Position numbers and translations under genes: made by a program. Shown here piece by piece: positions 1 to 9,552 of a DNA stretch of 64,000 nucleotides (within the stretch, counting starts at the first letter, position 1; each line of letters starts with the position of its first letter). The notes beneath the pieces were generated by a model that was not told the DNA's origin, ran no database searches, and saw only the letters and a list, made by a program, of their open reading frames with translations. The DNA is from Rhodospirillaceae bacterium (GTDB taxonomy: Bacteria > Pseudomonadota > Alphaproteobacteria > Rhodospirillales > Rhodospirillaceae), in the NCBI GenBank assembly GCA_018666155.1, contig JABJAH010000049.1, forward strand, positions 87,868 through 151,867. The letters are read 5' to 3'.

Positions 1-1
1 T

Positions 2-1534
2 GAAAGCTATGCTGAAATAAACAACTTCTACACGCACACAGTCTACGAGAAAGGCGCCGAAGTTGTGCGCATGATTCACACGCTCGTTGGGGCAGAGCAA
101 TTCCGCAAAGGAATTGACCTTTATTTTGAGCGCCATGACGGACAGGCCGTAACGTGCGAAGACTTCGTAGCAGCGATGGCGGACTCTTCGGGTTTTGATC
201 TGGATCAGTTTCTACTTTGGTACAAACAAGCAGGCACACCAACCATTGAGGCTACTGGTGAATTCAACCCCGATGCGGGGGGGTATAAACTAACACTAAC
301 GCAATCATGCCCTGCAACACCGGGACAGCTGAACAAAAAGCCCATGCAGATTCCAATTGCGGTTGGCTTTGTCGATGCTTCATCCGGTTCGTTGGAAACC
401 ACACTCGTCGGATCTAACCAGCGCCGACAAGAAACGCATCTCATTTGCATGCAAAATAACGAGGCGGTACTAATTTTTGAGGGGCTTCTCGAGCATCACA
501 AGACAATAGCGGTGTCGTTAAACCGTGGATTCACCGCGCCTACTCTCACCCGCATCAAATCATCACCGGGTCAATTAGCCACATTGATAGTACACGACCC
601 AGACTTAGTATCGAGGTGGACTGCTGCACAGGAATTAGCCGCGACCGTTCTTATGCGCAAGGTGAAGGATCAAGAGCTTCGGAGCGAATTGTCTATTTTT
701 GACAACACATTTGACAAACTCTTGGACCGCGCCATGGATGATCCGGCAACAACAGCCTTACTTCTGGAATTGCCAAGTGAGAAAGCGCTTTCCGAACTTG
801 ATAGCCCCATCGATCCGGTAGCCATTTATGATGCTAGGCATTGGCTGAAACACCGAATTGGAGAGCTCTTTTATGATCGTTTTGCGCTCTTACTTGAAGA
901 ATGCAGAACCGATGGTCCCTTTGTGCCGTCCGCTCAAGATGCTGGGTTCCGGTCATTAAAGAACATCGCGTTGAACTATATAGTCAGCCGAGGCTCCGCC
1001 CCAGATGAGTTGCTCGCGTCTTCGCAATACCAGAGCGCGGACAACCTGACGGACCGAGTGGCCGCTCTACGAAGCCTGAACGAAACGTCGTCCGAACTCA
1101 GGCGCACCACACTTGACGCATTCGAGAACCAGTACTCTGGCAATGAGTTAGTCCTTGATAAGTGGCTCATGCTTGAGGCGTCCTACTGTGGCGCGGGTGT
1201 ATTGGATCGGATTGAGAGCTTGCTCTCTCATCCACGCTACGACAACGAAAACCCGAACCGAATAAGAGCTCTTATAGGAACATTCGCAACGGAGAACACG
1301 GTCGGGTTTCACCGCGTGTCTGGTGAGGGGTACAAGTTTGTCGCAGATCAGATAATTTCAATCGACAAGTTTAATCCACAGTCCGCCGCGCGCATTGCAG
1401 GAGCCTTCCAGCACTGGAAGAGATACGGCCCCGAACGCGAATCATTAATGCGCCAGCAACTATTAAAAATTCTCGATGTCAGCGGATTGTCTGAGGACGT
1501 TGTGGAAATCGTTAGTAAATCTCTGGGTCACTAG
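2..1534 (+). CDS. pepN: Aminopeptidase N, C-terminal part (cut by left window edge)
   Basis: M1-family zinc aminopeptidase that removes N-terminal residues from cytosolic peptides. The reading frame is open to the left edge: in-frame codons before the first GTG read EINNFYTHTVYEKGAEVVRM, a strong match to the E. coli PepN segment that contains the catalytic tyrosine (VYEKG). The GAMEN and HExxH zinc motifs must lie upstream of the window. About 510 residues are visible of a family length near 870, covering the end of the catalytic domain, the Ig-like DUF3458 domain and the helical C-terminal domain. It is convergent with the next gene, with only 5 bases between stops, and no clear terminator is seen. 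Confidence 0.95.
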   Translation, partial: ESYAEINNFYTHTVYEKGAEVVRMIHTLVGAEQFRKGIDLYFERHDGQAVTCEDFVAAMADSSGFDLDQFLLWYKQAGTPTIEATGEFNPDAGGYKLTLTQSCPATPGQLNKKPMQIPIAVGFVDASSGSLETTLVGSNQRRQETHLICMQNNEAVLIFEGLLEHHKTIAVSLNRGFTAPTLTRIKSSPGQLATLIVHDPDLVSRWTAAQELAATVLMRKVKDQELRSELSIFDNTFDKLLDRAMDDPATTALLLELPSEKALSELDSPIDPVAIYDARHWLKHRIGELFYDRFALLLEECRTDGPFVPSAQDAGFRSLKNIALNYIVSRGSAPDELLASSQYQSADNLTDRVAALRSLNETSSELRRTTLDAFENQYSGNELVLDKWLMLEASYCGAGVLDRIESLLSHPRYDNENPNRIRALIGTFATENTVGFHRVSGEGYKFVADQIISIDKFNPQSAARIAGAFQHWKRYGPERESLMRQQLLKILDVSGLSEDVVEIVSKSLGH

Positions 1535-1539
1535 GCCTC

Positions 1540-2757
1540 TTACAGCGAGACAAATCTTTTCGCCAACGCCGGGACAAATGAAGGCGTGCGCACTTGAATA
1601 TTACAGCCGTGTTGTTCGGCATGGTTTAGAAGTTCAGACAAGTCCCGACAATAAGACCAGTATTCCTCTTCGTAATTGCGCTGCCAGAAACCTTTATGCA
1701 CACGATGGGTAACCGACATTCGCCCCATGTAGTCGTCTTCCTTAGCGTGCGACCATGGCTTCGTGGATTCTGAAAAAGACATGCCATCGCAGCCGAACAC
1801 CTGAATGTCGGTTGAGACAGTGCACGCCACTGGTAAAACGAGCATTGTGAAAATATTTGCCGTCGCCGCCGTCAGAAACTCTGATCGTAGATCAAGATTG
1901 AAATCTGGTCTGCGGTCGTTACCGATCCCAATAATACGATCATGACAATCTTCCGGCGTCACTGACTTGAAATACGGTACGTAGCCAAGTTGGGTAAACA
2001 AGACGCGATCAGAGTTAGATAAAGCCGCGGCCAAATCCTTTCTGAACTGACCAGCATATCTAGATACACCGCAGTGCTGAACCGGATCCCCGCAAAATAG
2101 TAACTCCGGCTGGAGAAAGTTTAACGCTTCATCGTCACAAATCGTTGAGTTGCAAACGGCTCTAACAGTATCCCCAAGATCGACTCCTTCTTTGACAACT
2201 TGGCCGAGCGAAGGGCCGTTCCCGAATGTACTGATCGCCTTCCCTTGCCAGCGAGCCGCATGTCGTTCGAACTTGAAATATGATTCCTCAACAAGTTTCT
2301 TCAACTCATCGGTCGTCCATAACGAATAGGCGAACCTAATGGCGTCCAGCGTCTCCTGCTGCACGGTCGTAGGGTCAATTAGAACGACCTCCGCGTTAAA
2401 TTGTTGACCCAGCTTCTGAGCCTCCGAGACGGTTGATGAGCGCGCTGTATTCCAAACAAGAATGGCGTCAATTTTGCTCAGATTTTTGTATGAATCGGGT
2501 GTTTCAATTACGCTAACTCGCCCACTAAATTTCGGGCCGATATCGGCTATTGAGGGGTCAAAGTCATCGCTAATGAACGGTGTATCGGGACTGAGGCATT
2601 CCCCCACATCGATCTGGGCTAAATCTGTTCCAGAATATGGAAATACGAGTTTCGTAATCCGGTCAGCCATTGGCGAAAAATGCCAGATCGCTCGGTAAAG
2701 CTGATCGTAAAAGGAAGGGATATCCGGGAATGCCGGATAAAAAAGGATATTTGCCAT
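1540..2757 (-). CDS. DUF115 / GT42-like protein with GNGPSL motif
   Basis: Product of about 405 residues. The middle carries a GNGPSLGQ motif followed by a Rossmann-like segment (VRAVCNST, LLFCGDP) and a later IQVFGCDGMSF segment. This layout is shared by DUF115 proteins (MptE-like, flagellin-modification accessory factors) and by GT42 sialyltransferases, which both bind a nucleotide at the GxGPSL loop. Transfer of a sugar or a related phosphate-transfer role is therefore inferred; the substrate is unknown. The open frame extends to a GTG at 2886, but the ATG at 2757 starts directly before a beta-strand (ANILFYP) and the extra 43 residues look non-conserved, so I prefer it. No glycan genes lie nearby. 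Confidence 0.6.
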   Translation of the reverse strand: MANILFYPAFPDIPSFYDQLYRAIWHFSPMADRITKLVFPYSGTDLAQIDVGECLSPDTPFISDDFDPSIADIGPKFSGRVSVIETPDSYKNLSKIDAILVWNTARSSTVSEAQKLGQQFNAEVVLIDPTTVQQETLDAIRFAYSLWTTDELKKLVEESYFKFERHAARWQGKAISTFGNGPSLGQVVKEGVDLGDTVRAVCNSTICDDEALNFLQPELLFCGDPVQHCGVSRYAGQFRKDLAAALSNSDRVLFTQLGYVPYFKSVTPEDCHDRIIGIGNDRRPDFNLDLRSEFLTAATANIFTMLVLPVACTVSTDIQVFGCDGMSFSESTKPWSHAKEDDYMGRMSVTHRVHKGFWQRNYEEEYWSYCRDLSELLNHAEQHGCNIQVRTPSFVPALAKRFVSL

Positions 2758-3031
2758 AGAACCCGGATCGAGAATTGAGACCGCAAAAACACAGATTCTA
2801 CTGTATTCAGACAAAGTACAAGACTGAGCTACGCGAGCATCAAAAGCATAGCGCGCCGGACCAATTTCTATAGACACCAGGGCCACTACTTTGCGGCTGG
2901 GTCACCCAAATTTACGCACTCGAGGCGCTCAGATAGCGAAATTGTTACACGTTTGAGGCTTTCTTCAGGATAGAAAAATGTGCAGTAATCTCGCCGTTGC
3001 TCCGTTTCGATCAACCAATAAGGACAGGATA

Positions 3032-3889
3032 ATGGATTTTTTCAGACGCTCATTAATTGGCGCCGTTTCGGCGACAACTCTCATCATTGGATCACTCGCT
3101 TCCGCAAATGCTGCCGATAATACCGATATGCGTCTTCGCGCCGCGATTACCGGCGAACATCGATCTGAGGCCAAGGTTGCACGCGATGCCTATCGCAACC
3201 CCTATGAAACACTAAAGTTCTTTGGCCTCAAAGAAGGCATGACGGTTCTAGAAATCTTCGCGCAGGGAGCTTGGTATACTGAAGTTATAGCTCCAGTTGT
3301 TGCTGGTACTGGAAAATATGTCGGAGCCCTTCCTGACCCTTCGGTTAGCGAGCGATCACAAAGTTCCTTTGATAGATACGCAGCTGCATTTGATGCCAAT
3401 AGAGATCTGTATGGCGACGCAGAGGCTGCAGCGATAGGGGCCGAGGCCACACAACCGATTGAGCCCGGCACTGCGGATCTCGTGTTAACGTTCCGCAACA
3501 TCCATAACTGGATGGGTGCCGGCACCGCCGAGAAGATGTACGAAATTATGTACGAATCGGCGAAACCAGGTGGATATCTAGGCGTCGTTGAGCATCGCGG
3601 CAATCCTATGATCAAACAGGACCCTAAGGCACGCTCAGGCTACGTGAATGAAGGCTATGCTATTAAACTGGCCGAAGATGCAGGGTGGCAATTGGTTGCC
3701 GTGTCGGACATCAATGACAACCCAATGGATGACAAGGACTATGAAGGACGTGTCTGGCGCCTCCCCCAAACACTTCGATATTTTGGCCGGGAAGGCTTTC
3801 CTGAACCCACAGGTGCAGATCGCCAAAAGAGCTTAGCAATAGGTGAAAGTGACCGCTTCACGCATCTGTTTGTGAAACCAGTAGAGTAA
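3032..3889 (+). CDS. Exported class I SAM-dependent methyltransferase-like protein (COG4798 type)
   Basis: Product of 285 residues with a Sec signal peptide (DFFRRSLIGAVSATTLIIGS, cleavage near ASANA-AD), so a periplasmic location is predicted. The mature part has a methyltransferase-like fold: GMTVLEIFAQGAWYTEVIAP resembles the SAM-binding motif I, with later TADLVLTFRNIHNW and GGYLGVVEHR segments typical of COG4798 predicted methyltransferases. Whether SAM is available in the periplasm and what is methylated is unknown. The ATG at 3032 is chosen over 2978 because it has an AGGA ribosome site 8 bases upstream and begins the signal peptide. A strong hairpin follows the stop. Confidence 0.75.
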   Translation: MDFFRRSLIGAVSATTLIIGSLASANAADNTDMRLRAAITGEHRSEAKVARDAYRNPYETLKFFGLKEGMTVLEIFAQGAWYTEVIAPVVAGTGKYVGALPDPSVSERSQSSFDRYAAAFDANRDLYGDAEAAAIGAEATQPIEPGTADLVLTFRNIHNWMGAGTAEKMYEIMYESAKPGGYLGVVEHRGNPMIKQDPKARSGYVNEGYAIKLAEDAGWQLVAVSDINDNPMDDKDYEGRVWRLPQTLRYFGREGFPEPTGADRQKSLAIGESDRFTHLFVKPVE

Positions 3890-3901
3890 AAACCTTCAGT
3901 A

Positions 3902-3935
3902 GGCCCTTCATCGATTTTGGTGAAGGGCCGTTTCT
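3902..3935 (+). terminator. Rho-independent terminator after the methyltransferase gene
   Basis: Perfect 9-bp stem GGCCCTTCA / TGAAGGGCC (3902-3910 with 3921-3929) around a 10-base loop, followed by a short GTTTCT tract. It ends 17 bases before the next start codon, so the hydrolase gene may depend on read-through or on its own weak promoter. Confidence 0.65.
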
Positions 3936-3951
3936 GAACTGGACGAATTTG

Positions 3952-4749
3952 GTGACAATCAGACGATCTTACATTGACTGTAAGTACGGCCAACTCCATG
4001 TGCGTTCGGCTTTACCTGAAATTGCCAGCGAGACCGCGATTCCGCTCATCTGTTTCCACCAGAGTCCCCAATCAGGGAAAATATTTACAGAAATACTCGA
4101 TAGTTTTGGACAGACACGACCTGTATTTGCACCGGACACACCAGGTTTTGGTGAGTCAGACCCTCCGACATCCGCACCCACAATCGAAGACTTTGCGGAT
4201 GCGATGGAGGAACTCATTGACCACCTCGAGCTTAAGACGTTTGACATCCTCGGCTACCATACTGGCGCGTTGACTGCGACCGAGATTGCAGTGCGAAGGC
4301 CTGACCAAGCCAGACGGCTCGTACTCATCGGATTGCCAGTGCTTACCCAACAAGAAATAGATGCATTTTTTGAGCAGCCTTGGCCTGTTCCGATGCTCGA
4401 AGATGGTTCGCATATTGCCACAGAGTGGGATCGATCAGTTAAGTGGGCCGGGCCCGGAATGACCCTGCCACTCATCCAGCGTGGTTTCGTAGATAAGCTC
4501 AAAGCTGGTGATTGTGCGTTCTGGGGTGGGCAAGCTGCGATGCGATACCCGTTTGCCGACAGACTGCCACAAATCCAACAGCCGATCCTTGCAATTGGTC
4601 CAAGAGACGACCTTTGGGAAATATCACCGCGATCTGAGCCACTTATCAAGAATGGATCGTTTGAAAGGTGGCCCGACCAAGGCTTCGGTCTCTTCGATGT
4701 CGCCAAGGAAGCAATCGTCGAGAAAATTAGTTCCCACCTCGATCGCTAG
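3952..4749 (+). CDS. Alpha/beta hydrolase with His at the nucleophile position
   Basis: Product of 265 residues with the alpha/beta-hydrolase fold: LICFHQSP (oxyanion region), PVFAPDTPGFGESD, then the nucleophile elbow, and QPILAIGPRDD / PDQGFGLFD near the C-terminus. The elbow reads GYHTG, so in the GxNxG pattern the nucleophile site (residue about 103) is His, flanked by Thr, rather than Ser, Asp or Cys. The usual late catalytic His is also not obvious (GFGLFD). It may be a non-hydrolytic member (for example a lyase or dioxygenase-like one) or an inactive enzyme. The GTG at 3952 has a GGA upstream; a TTG sits one codon earlier. It precedes an aldehyde dehydrogenase gene, probably in the same transcript. 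Confidence 0.8.
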   Translation: MTIRRSYIDCKYGQLHVRSALPEIASETAIPLICFHQSPQSGKIFTEILDSFGQTRPVFAPDTPGFGESDPPTSAPTIEDFADAMEELIDHLELKTFDILGYHTGALTATEIAVRRPDQARRLVLIGLPVLTQQEIDAFFEQPWPVPMLEDGSHIATEWDRSVKWAGPGMTLPLIQRGFVDKLKAGDCAFWGGQAAMRYPFADRLPQIQQPILAIGPRDDLWEISPRSEPLIKNGSFERWPDQGFGLFDVAKEAIVEKISSHLDR

Positions 4750-4862
4750 GGTAAGCTAGGACTTCAGCTTTGCCAATTAGCCGCGCCGAATCAAACGCTT
4801 TTGCTGAACGCTTGAACCGAGTAAAACGTCTTGTAATTCATACACATAGTCATGAGGCACAA

Positions 4863-6311
4863 ATGCCAGACGACGCATCTCAACTTAGTACGATCCCGGT
4901 CAAAAACCCTAGAACCGGAGAAATCGATTACCACGTTACGCCTCCGACAACTGATGAAATCGTAAAAGAATGCACATCTCTCAGAGCGGCGCAGGTTGAT
5001 TGGGCCAACGCGCCGTTGAGCGATCGCATGGGGATCATGCTTAAGTGGGCCGATGCTGTAGAAGCAAATCGCGACGCAATTATAAAAGCTGAATCTAAGG
5101 ACACGGGTCGTTGGCGGCTATCAAGTGAAAGCCCAGATGCCGTCATATGGGGGATTCGTGGATGGTGTGACCGCGCGGAAGGTATAATAGAGAACGCCCT
5201 TAGGGTCGGCCAATCGTCAACAATGCCATCAATAAAACTAACGCAGCAATTGGTACCCTACCCGTTACTAGGGGTCATTAGCCCTTGGAACTTTCCTTTA
5301 ATGCTGAGTTCCATAGACGCAATTCCCGCTCTCATTGCAGGATCTGCAGCGATCATCAAACCCAGCGAGGTGACTCCTAGATTCATTGAGCCCCTAAAGG
5401 AATCGATCGCCGCAGTACCTGAGCTTGATCGAGTATTGACCTACGTTGCCGGGGGCGGACAAACCGGGCAGGACATGATCAACAACGTCGATATAATTTG
5501 CTTTACCGGCTCAGTTCCTACGGGGCGAAAAGTTGCAGAGGCCAGCGCCCGTAATTTCATTCCCGCCTTTCTTGAACTAGGCGGTAAAGACCCAGTCATT
5601 GTTACCAAGTCGGCCGACCTTGAGCGAGCCACGGACGCCGTTCTTAGAGGATCAGTACACGCGACAGGCCAGATATGCTTCTCAATAGAGCGAGTCTATG
5701 TTGACGACTCAATTCATGATGAGTTTGTGGATCGATTAGTTGAAAAGACCAACAAAATTTCACTCAATGATTCTGATATCCATAAAGGGCATGTTGGGCC
5801 CCTTATATTTGAAAAGCAGGCCGGAATAATTGACCGCCAACTTGATGACGCCATAGCAAAAGGCGCTCAAATTAGAAGCGGTGGGAAGTCTCAGGACATT
5901 CGTGGCGGGAAGTACGTTCCGCCAACTGTCGTGACTGATGTTAGCCACGATATGACTCTCATGCGTGATGAAACGTTCGGGCCCGTAATGCCGGTAATGA
6001 AATTCTCGTCAATAGACGAAGCCATCGCTCTCGCAAATGACACTGAGTTCGGTTTATCTGCCGCCGTGATCGCTGGCGACGAAAATGAAGCTATGGAAAT
6101 CGGAAAGCGAATAAATGCGGGCGGCGTAAGCTTAATGGATACGACTCTAACGGGTTCCATCTTGCGTGATGCTGAGAAAACCTCATTTAACTTGTCGGGC
6201 CTTGGGGGATCAAGGATGGGTGGAGCTTCGATCCTAAGATTCTATAGAAAGAAGGCACTAATGGTTAACCCGGACATGCCGGTCAAGCTTCAAGATCTAC
6301 ACGAGACCTAG
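4863..6311 (+). CDS. NAD(P)-dependent aldehyde dehydrogenase
   Basis: Product of 482 residues, normal for the superfamily. It oxidises an aldehyde to the acid. Visible motifs in order: GVISPWNFPL (cofactor binding), FTGSVPTGRKV (Rossmann loop), FLELGGKDP with the general-base Glu, TGQICFSIERV with the catalytic Cys, and ETFGPVMPVM. The substrate cannot be told; succinate-semialdehyde-like and aromatic aldehyde dehydrogenases look alike here. The frame opens at a TTG (4770), but the ATG at 4863 has a GAGG ribosome site 5 bases upstream and starts where homologues start. It lies between a hydrolase and a beta-hydroxyacid dehydrogenase, suggesting a shared catabolic route. Confidence 0.9.
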   Translation: MPDDASQLSTIPVKNPRTGEIDYHVTPPTTDEIVKECTSLRAAQVDWANAPLSDRMGIMLKWADAVEANRDAIIKAESKDTGRWRLSSESPDAVIWGIRGWCDRAEGIIENALRVGQSSTMPSIKLTQQLVPYPLLGVISPWNFPLMLSSIDAIPALIAGSAAIIKPSEVTPRFIEPLKESIAAVPELDRVLTYVAGGGQTGQDMINNVDIICFTGSVPTGRKVAEASARNFIPAFLELGGKDPVIVTKSADLERATDAVLRGSVHATGQICFSIERVYVDDSIHDEFVDRLVEKTNKISLNDSDIHKGHVGPLIFEKQAGIIDRQLDDAIAKGAQIRSGGKSQDIRGGKYVPPTVVTDVSHDMTLMRDETFGPVMPVMKFSSIDEAIALANDTEFGLSAAVIAGDENEAMEIGKRINAGGVSLMDTTLTGSILRDAEKTSFNLSGLGGSRMGGASILRFYRKKALMVNPDMPVKLQDLHET

Positions 6312-6336
6312 ATCAGTGGGGATGCGATTTTCCCAG

Positions 6337-7203
6337 TCAGGGGGCTCTGAGCCTTTCTATTAGACTTGATGTGTCCCACCGTCCGCCGCCTCGAGCTTGA
6401 ATATCGGCGTAGAAACCATCAACGAGCGACGCAACTGGAAGACTTACACCGGATGCGCGTGCCTGCTCGAGGCATATACGTAAGTCCTTACGCATCCAGT
6501 CTACCGCGAAGCCGAAATCATACTCTCCATCGATCATCGTCGTCGCTCTGTTTTCCATTTGCCAGGATTGGGCTGCCCCTTTAGAGATCACTTCGATGAC
6601 GGCCCGCATATCAAGTCCGTTAGCGAGACCAAACGCGATCCCCTCCGACAAGCCTTGAACGAGTCCAGCGATACAAATCTGATTCACCATTTTGGCGGTT
6701 TGTCCGCTTCCGCTTGGCCCGAGCAACTGAGAATGCTTTGCGTATGCGCTGAATATCGACTCACATCGCTCGAAAGCCGCCTGACTGCCGCCGCACATAA
6801 TTGTTAGACGTCCATCTTTTGCACCGGCTTCACCACCGGATACCGGCGCGTCAATGAACTCGACACCTCTAGCTACCGTTTTTTGACTGATAGTTGTGGC
6901 GAGAACCGCTGAAGTTGTCGTGTGATCGACAAGAATAGATCCAGATGAGAGACCAGCCATCATACCATTCTCACCATGCACGACCGCTTCTACATCTGGG
7001 TCATCCCCAACACAGCAAATGGCAACTTCAGCCCCCTCACAGGCTAGCTTGGGAGAATCAGACACACGCCCCTTATTGGTCTTGATCCACGCCGTCGCTT
7101 TCTCACCTGTCCGATTGTAAACGGAAACATCGTGCCCATGAGCGGCCAGGTGCCCAGCCATATGAGAACCCATCACACCCAAACCAACAAAAGCTACTTT
7201 CAT
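6337..7203 (-). CDS. Beta-hydroxyacid dehydrogenase (3-hydroxyisobutyrate dehydrogenase family)
   Basis: Product of 288 residues. It has the N-terminal dinucleotide-binding motif GLGVMGSHMAGHL, the substrate motif DAPVSGGEAGAKDG, and the catalytic Lys in GQTAKMVNQ. These define the family of 3-hydroxyisobutyrate, tartronate-semialdehyde and related dehydrogenases, which interconvert a beta-hydroxyacid and its semialdehyde using NAD(P). The precise substrate is not determined. The gene is convergent with the aldehyde dehydrogenase, which could act on the semialdehyde product. Confidence 0.9.
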   Translation of the reverse strand: MKVAFVGLGVMGSHMAGHLAAHGHDVSVYNRTGEKATAWIKTNKGRVSDSPKLACEGAEVAICCVGDDPDVEAVVHGENGMMAGLSSGSILVDHTTTSAVLATTISQKTVARGVEFIDAPVSGGEAGAKDGRLTIMCGGSQAAFERCESIFSAYAKHSQLLGPSGSGQTAKMVNQICIAGLVQGLSEGIAFGLANGLDMRAVIEVISKGAAQSWQMENRATTMIDGEYDFGFAVDWMRKDLRICLEQARASGVSLPVASLVDGFYADIQARGGGRWDTSSLIERLRAP

Positions 7204-7409
7204 ATGCCCCTCACTTTATTTGACCAATACTCGGCATAAGACCAAATAGGAACTGCGGTCCTAAGACTAATTGCCCGACAAATGGACAGTATAGAACCCG
7301 TTTCGGGTTTGATGATCAGCGAATTTATAAATGTCGTATTGTCTCCTTGCCTTAGCTTGGTGGACGGACGCACATTATTCCATAAACTCTTTCAATCGGA
7401 ATCCAATCG

Positions 7410-8483
7410 ATGAAGAAAGTTCTAAAGGTTGTCGCCCTATCCGTTGGGACAGTTCTATTACTCATAGCCATAGTCACGCTCTCGTTTCTTGTTCGAGGTG
7501 GCGCTTTCCGAACTGTGTCAACAACGTCACCACGCCAATGTGAGGCCATAGAACTCTCAGCCGGAAGCGCAGAAGACCTTCAAATCGACCGTATGTCTGG
7601 CACCGCCCTTCTATCAGTTCTCGATAGAAGAGGCATCGTAGAAGGAAGAGCAGTCAAAGGAACCATTCTCTCTTTACCCTTAGGCAAACAAGAGCCTACT
7701 CCTAGCCCCGCCCTTGGTTCACAGCCGGAAGACTTTCGCCCGCATGGTCTCAGTCTATTTAACTCCGAAGAAGGCACTCAGACTCTCGTTGTAATCAATC
7801 ACGCTCTAGACGGAGAACGCATAGAGATTTTTGAAAGGCAGCCTGACCAACAGCTATTCGACCATATCGAAACACTGTCCACCCCACTGCTGCATGAACC
7901 GAATGACTTAGTCGCTATTGGTCCGCGCCAGTTCTACGTCGCAAATGACTCTGGAGCTACGAACGGGCTAGAGCGCGCCGGCGAGATGCTTTTCGGGATT
8001 GGACTCTCACCTCTCATATATTTTGACGGCGCAAGTTTCAAAATCGTCGCGGATGACCTCAAATCATCTGGTGGCATCAATGTTAGTCACGATTTATCAG
8101 AGATCTACGTCGGCGAAACGGGCGGAGAATCATTTCGCATTTACAGCTTAACCCAAGATGGATCGCTTAATGGTCTCCAGCGCACTGTCGGTCTTCAGAG
8201 TGCCGTCGATAATATTGACGTGGATGACAGTGGTGATCTCTGGATCGCAAATCACACTAATACGTTGGCACTCATTAAACATTTTGGAGACGCCAACTCA
8301 CCAGCGCCAACACAAGTTCAAATGCTCCGTATGACGAAAGAAGGCGAGGTCGAGCTGAAGACAGTATATGAAGATGATGGGAAAGAATTTTCCGCGGGAA
8401 GCGTCGGAGCGAGGTTTGGTGATGAGCTCTTAATTGGCTCCATCACAGAACGTAAGTTGCTGAGATGCAGAATCGACGGATAG
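7410..8483 (+). CDS. Membrane-anchored paraoxonase/SMP-30-like lactonase
   Basis: Product of 357 residues. Residues 5-30 form one hydrophobic segment (signal anchor), placing the rest in the periplasm. The body resembles the six-bladed propeller of paraoxonases: HGLSLF, HEPNDLVAIGPRQFYVANDSGA (Asn and Asp for the catalytic calcium), GGINVSHD and VDNIDVDDSGDLWIANH. Family members hydrolyse lactones or aryl esters with a calcium ion. It is followed 61 bases later by an alpha/beta hydrolase gene with a similar N-terminal anchor, so the two probably act together on an ester or lactone outside the cytoplasm; that pairing is inference. Confidence 0.75.
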   Translation: MKKVLKVVALSVGTVLLLIAIVTLSFLVRGGAFRTVSTTSPRQCEAIELSAGSAEDLQIDRMSGTALLSVLDRRGIVEGRAVKGTILSLPLGKQEPTPSPALGSQPEDFRPHGLSLFNSEEGTQTLVVINHALDGERIEIFERQPDQQLFDHIETLSTPLLHEPNDLVAIGPRQFYVANDSGATNGLERAGEMLFGIGLSPLIYFDGASFKIVADDLKSSGGINVSHDLSEIYVGETGGESFRIYSLTQDGSLNGLQRTVGLQSAVDNIDVDDSGDLWIANHTNTLALIKHFGDANSPAPTQVQMLRMTKEGEVELKTVYEDDGKEFSAGSVGARFGDELLIGSITERKLLRCRIDG

Positions 8484-8544
8484 CGCCTTTATCCTCGTCA
8501 CTGGAGATCGAACACTCGATGTATAGAAGGACTAAACTGAACCA

Positions 8545-9528
8545 ATGAACTATTTGATCATCGCAACTCGAATTGCTTCATATGCTCTCGCCCTTATCGT
8601 GATCATTGCCCTTGGTTTCATCTGGCACTATCGCGATATACCTGCTGACGCGTTAGTCGTGACCTATTCAAGTCCGGATTCAAAATTCCTATCCATCGAC
8701 GGCGTACGTTTTCATTACCGCGATGAAGGCCCTAGAGACGCGCCCGCAGTCCTCCTCGTGCACGCACATTGGGCAAGCTTAATTATGTGGGATGAATGGG
8801 CATCCGCGCTAAGCGATAAGTATAGAGTTGTTCGCTTTGATATGGCCGGACATGGACTTACTGGTTTAGACCCCACTGGTGACTACACTTTAGAACGTGG
8901 AGTGAAATTACTAGAGCAGTTCAATAACGCAGTAGATCTAAAGCGTTTCGACATAGTCGGAACATCGCTCGGCGGGACACATGCTATACATTACACGATC
9001 AAGAACCCAGATCACGTAAATCGCCTTGTTCTCCTTAACCCTGGAGCCCTCAATGCTGGAGTGCGCGGTCGCGATACAGCCAGCGCTTTACCTTGGTGGA
9101 TCGATGCACTGACAGTAATCACACCTCAAAGCTTCTTCCAATTTATGCTGGAAGGCGGATACGGTGACCCCAATACGGTTCCAGAGAGTGTCGTCAAGCG
9201 GTGGCACGAATTGCAAATGGGAACGGGACATCGGAAAGCTGAACTAGAGCGCACGAGACAGTACGTATCGGGCGATATTGTCGGCAAGATTAAAAAACTA
9301 TCCGTGCCGACACTGATAATGTGGGGAGAAGAAAACCCAGTAGTGACGGTAGACCAAGCCTACGAGTTCATCGACTTGCTCAAGAACTCACCTGATAGAC
9401 AACTATCGATCTATCCTGGATTGGGGCACATGGCCGCGCTTGAAGACCCAAAAATTACAGCACGTGACATCAGAAGGTTCTTAGACGGAACCCACAGATT
9501 TGACGATTATTCGAAGAAAGAACTTTAG
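8545..9528 (+). CDS. Membrane-anchored alpha/beta hydrolase
   Basis: Product of 327 residues with one N-terminal membrane segment (about 5-28) and an alpha/beta-hydrolase domain. The nucleophile elbow GTSLGG puts the catalytic Ser at about 141; the likely catalytic Asp is in MWGEENPVVT and the His in GLGHMAAL. The oxyanion region reads LVHAHWAS rather than the common HGxP. The family includes esterases, haloalkane dehalogenases and meta-cleavage hydrolases, so the substrate is open. It is probably co-transcribed with the preceding lactonase-like gene. Confidence 0.85.
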   Translation: MNYLIIATRIASYALALIVIIALGFIWHYRDIPADALVVTYSSPDSKFLSIDGVRFHYRDEGPRDAPAVLLVHAHWASLIMWDEWASALSDKYRVVRFDMAGHGLTGLDPTGDYTLERGVKLLEQFNNAVDLKRFDIVGTSLGGTHAIHYTIKNPDHVNRLVLLNPGALNAGVRGRDTASALPWWIDALTVITPQSFFQFMLEGGYGDPNTVPESVVKRWHELQMGTGHRKAELERTRQYVSGDIVGKIKKLSVPTLIMWGEENPVVTVDQAYEFIDLLKNSPDRQLSIYPGLGHMAALEDPKITARDIRRFLDGTHRFDDYSKKEL

Positions 9529-9552
9529 GCTAGTCGGGCGTCAGCTGGGGAA

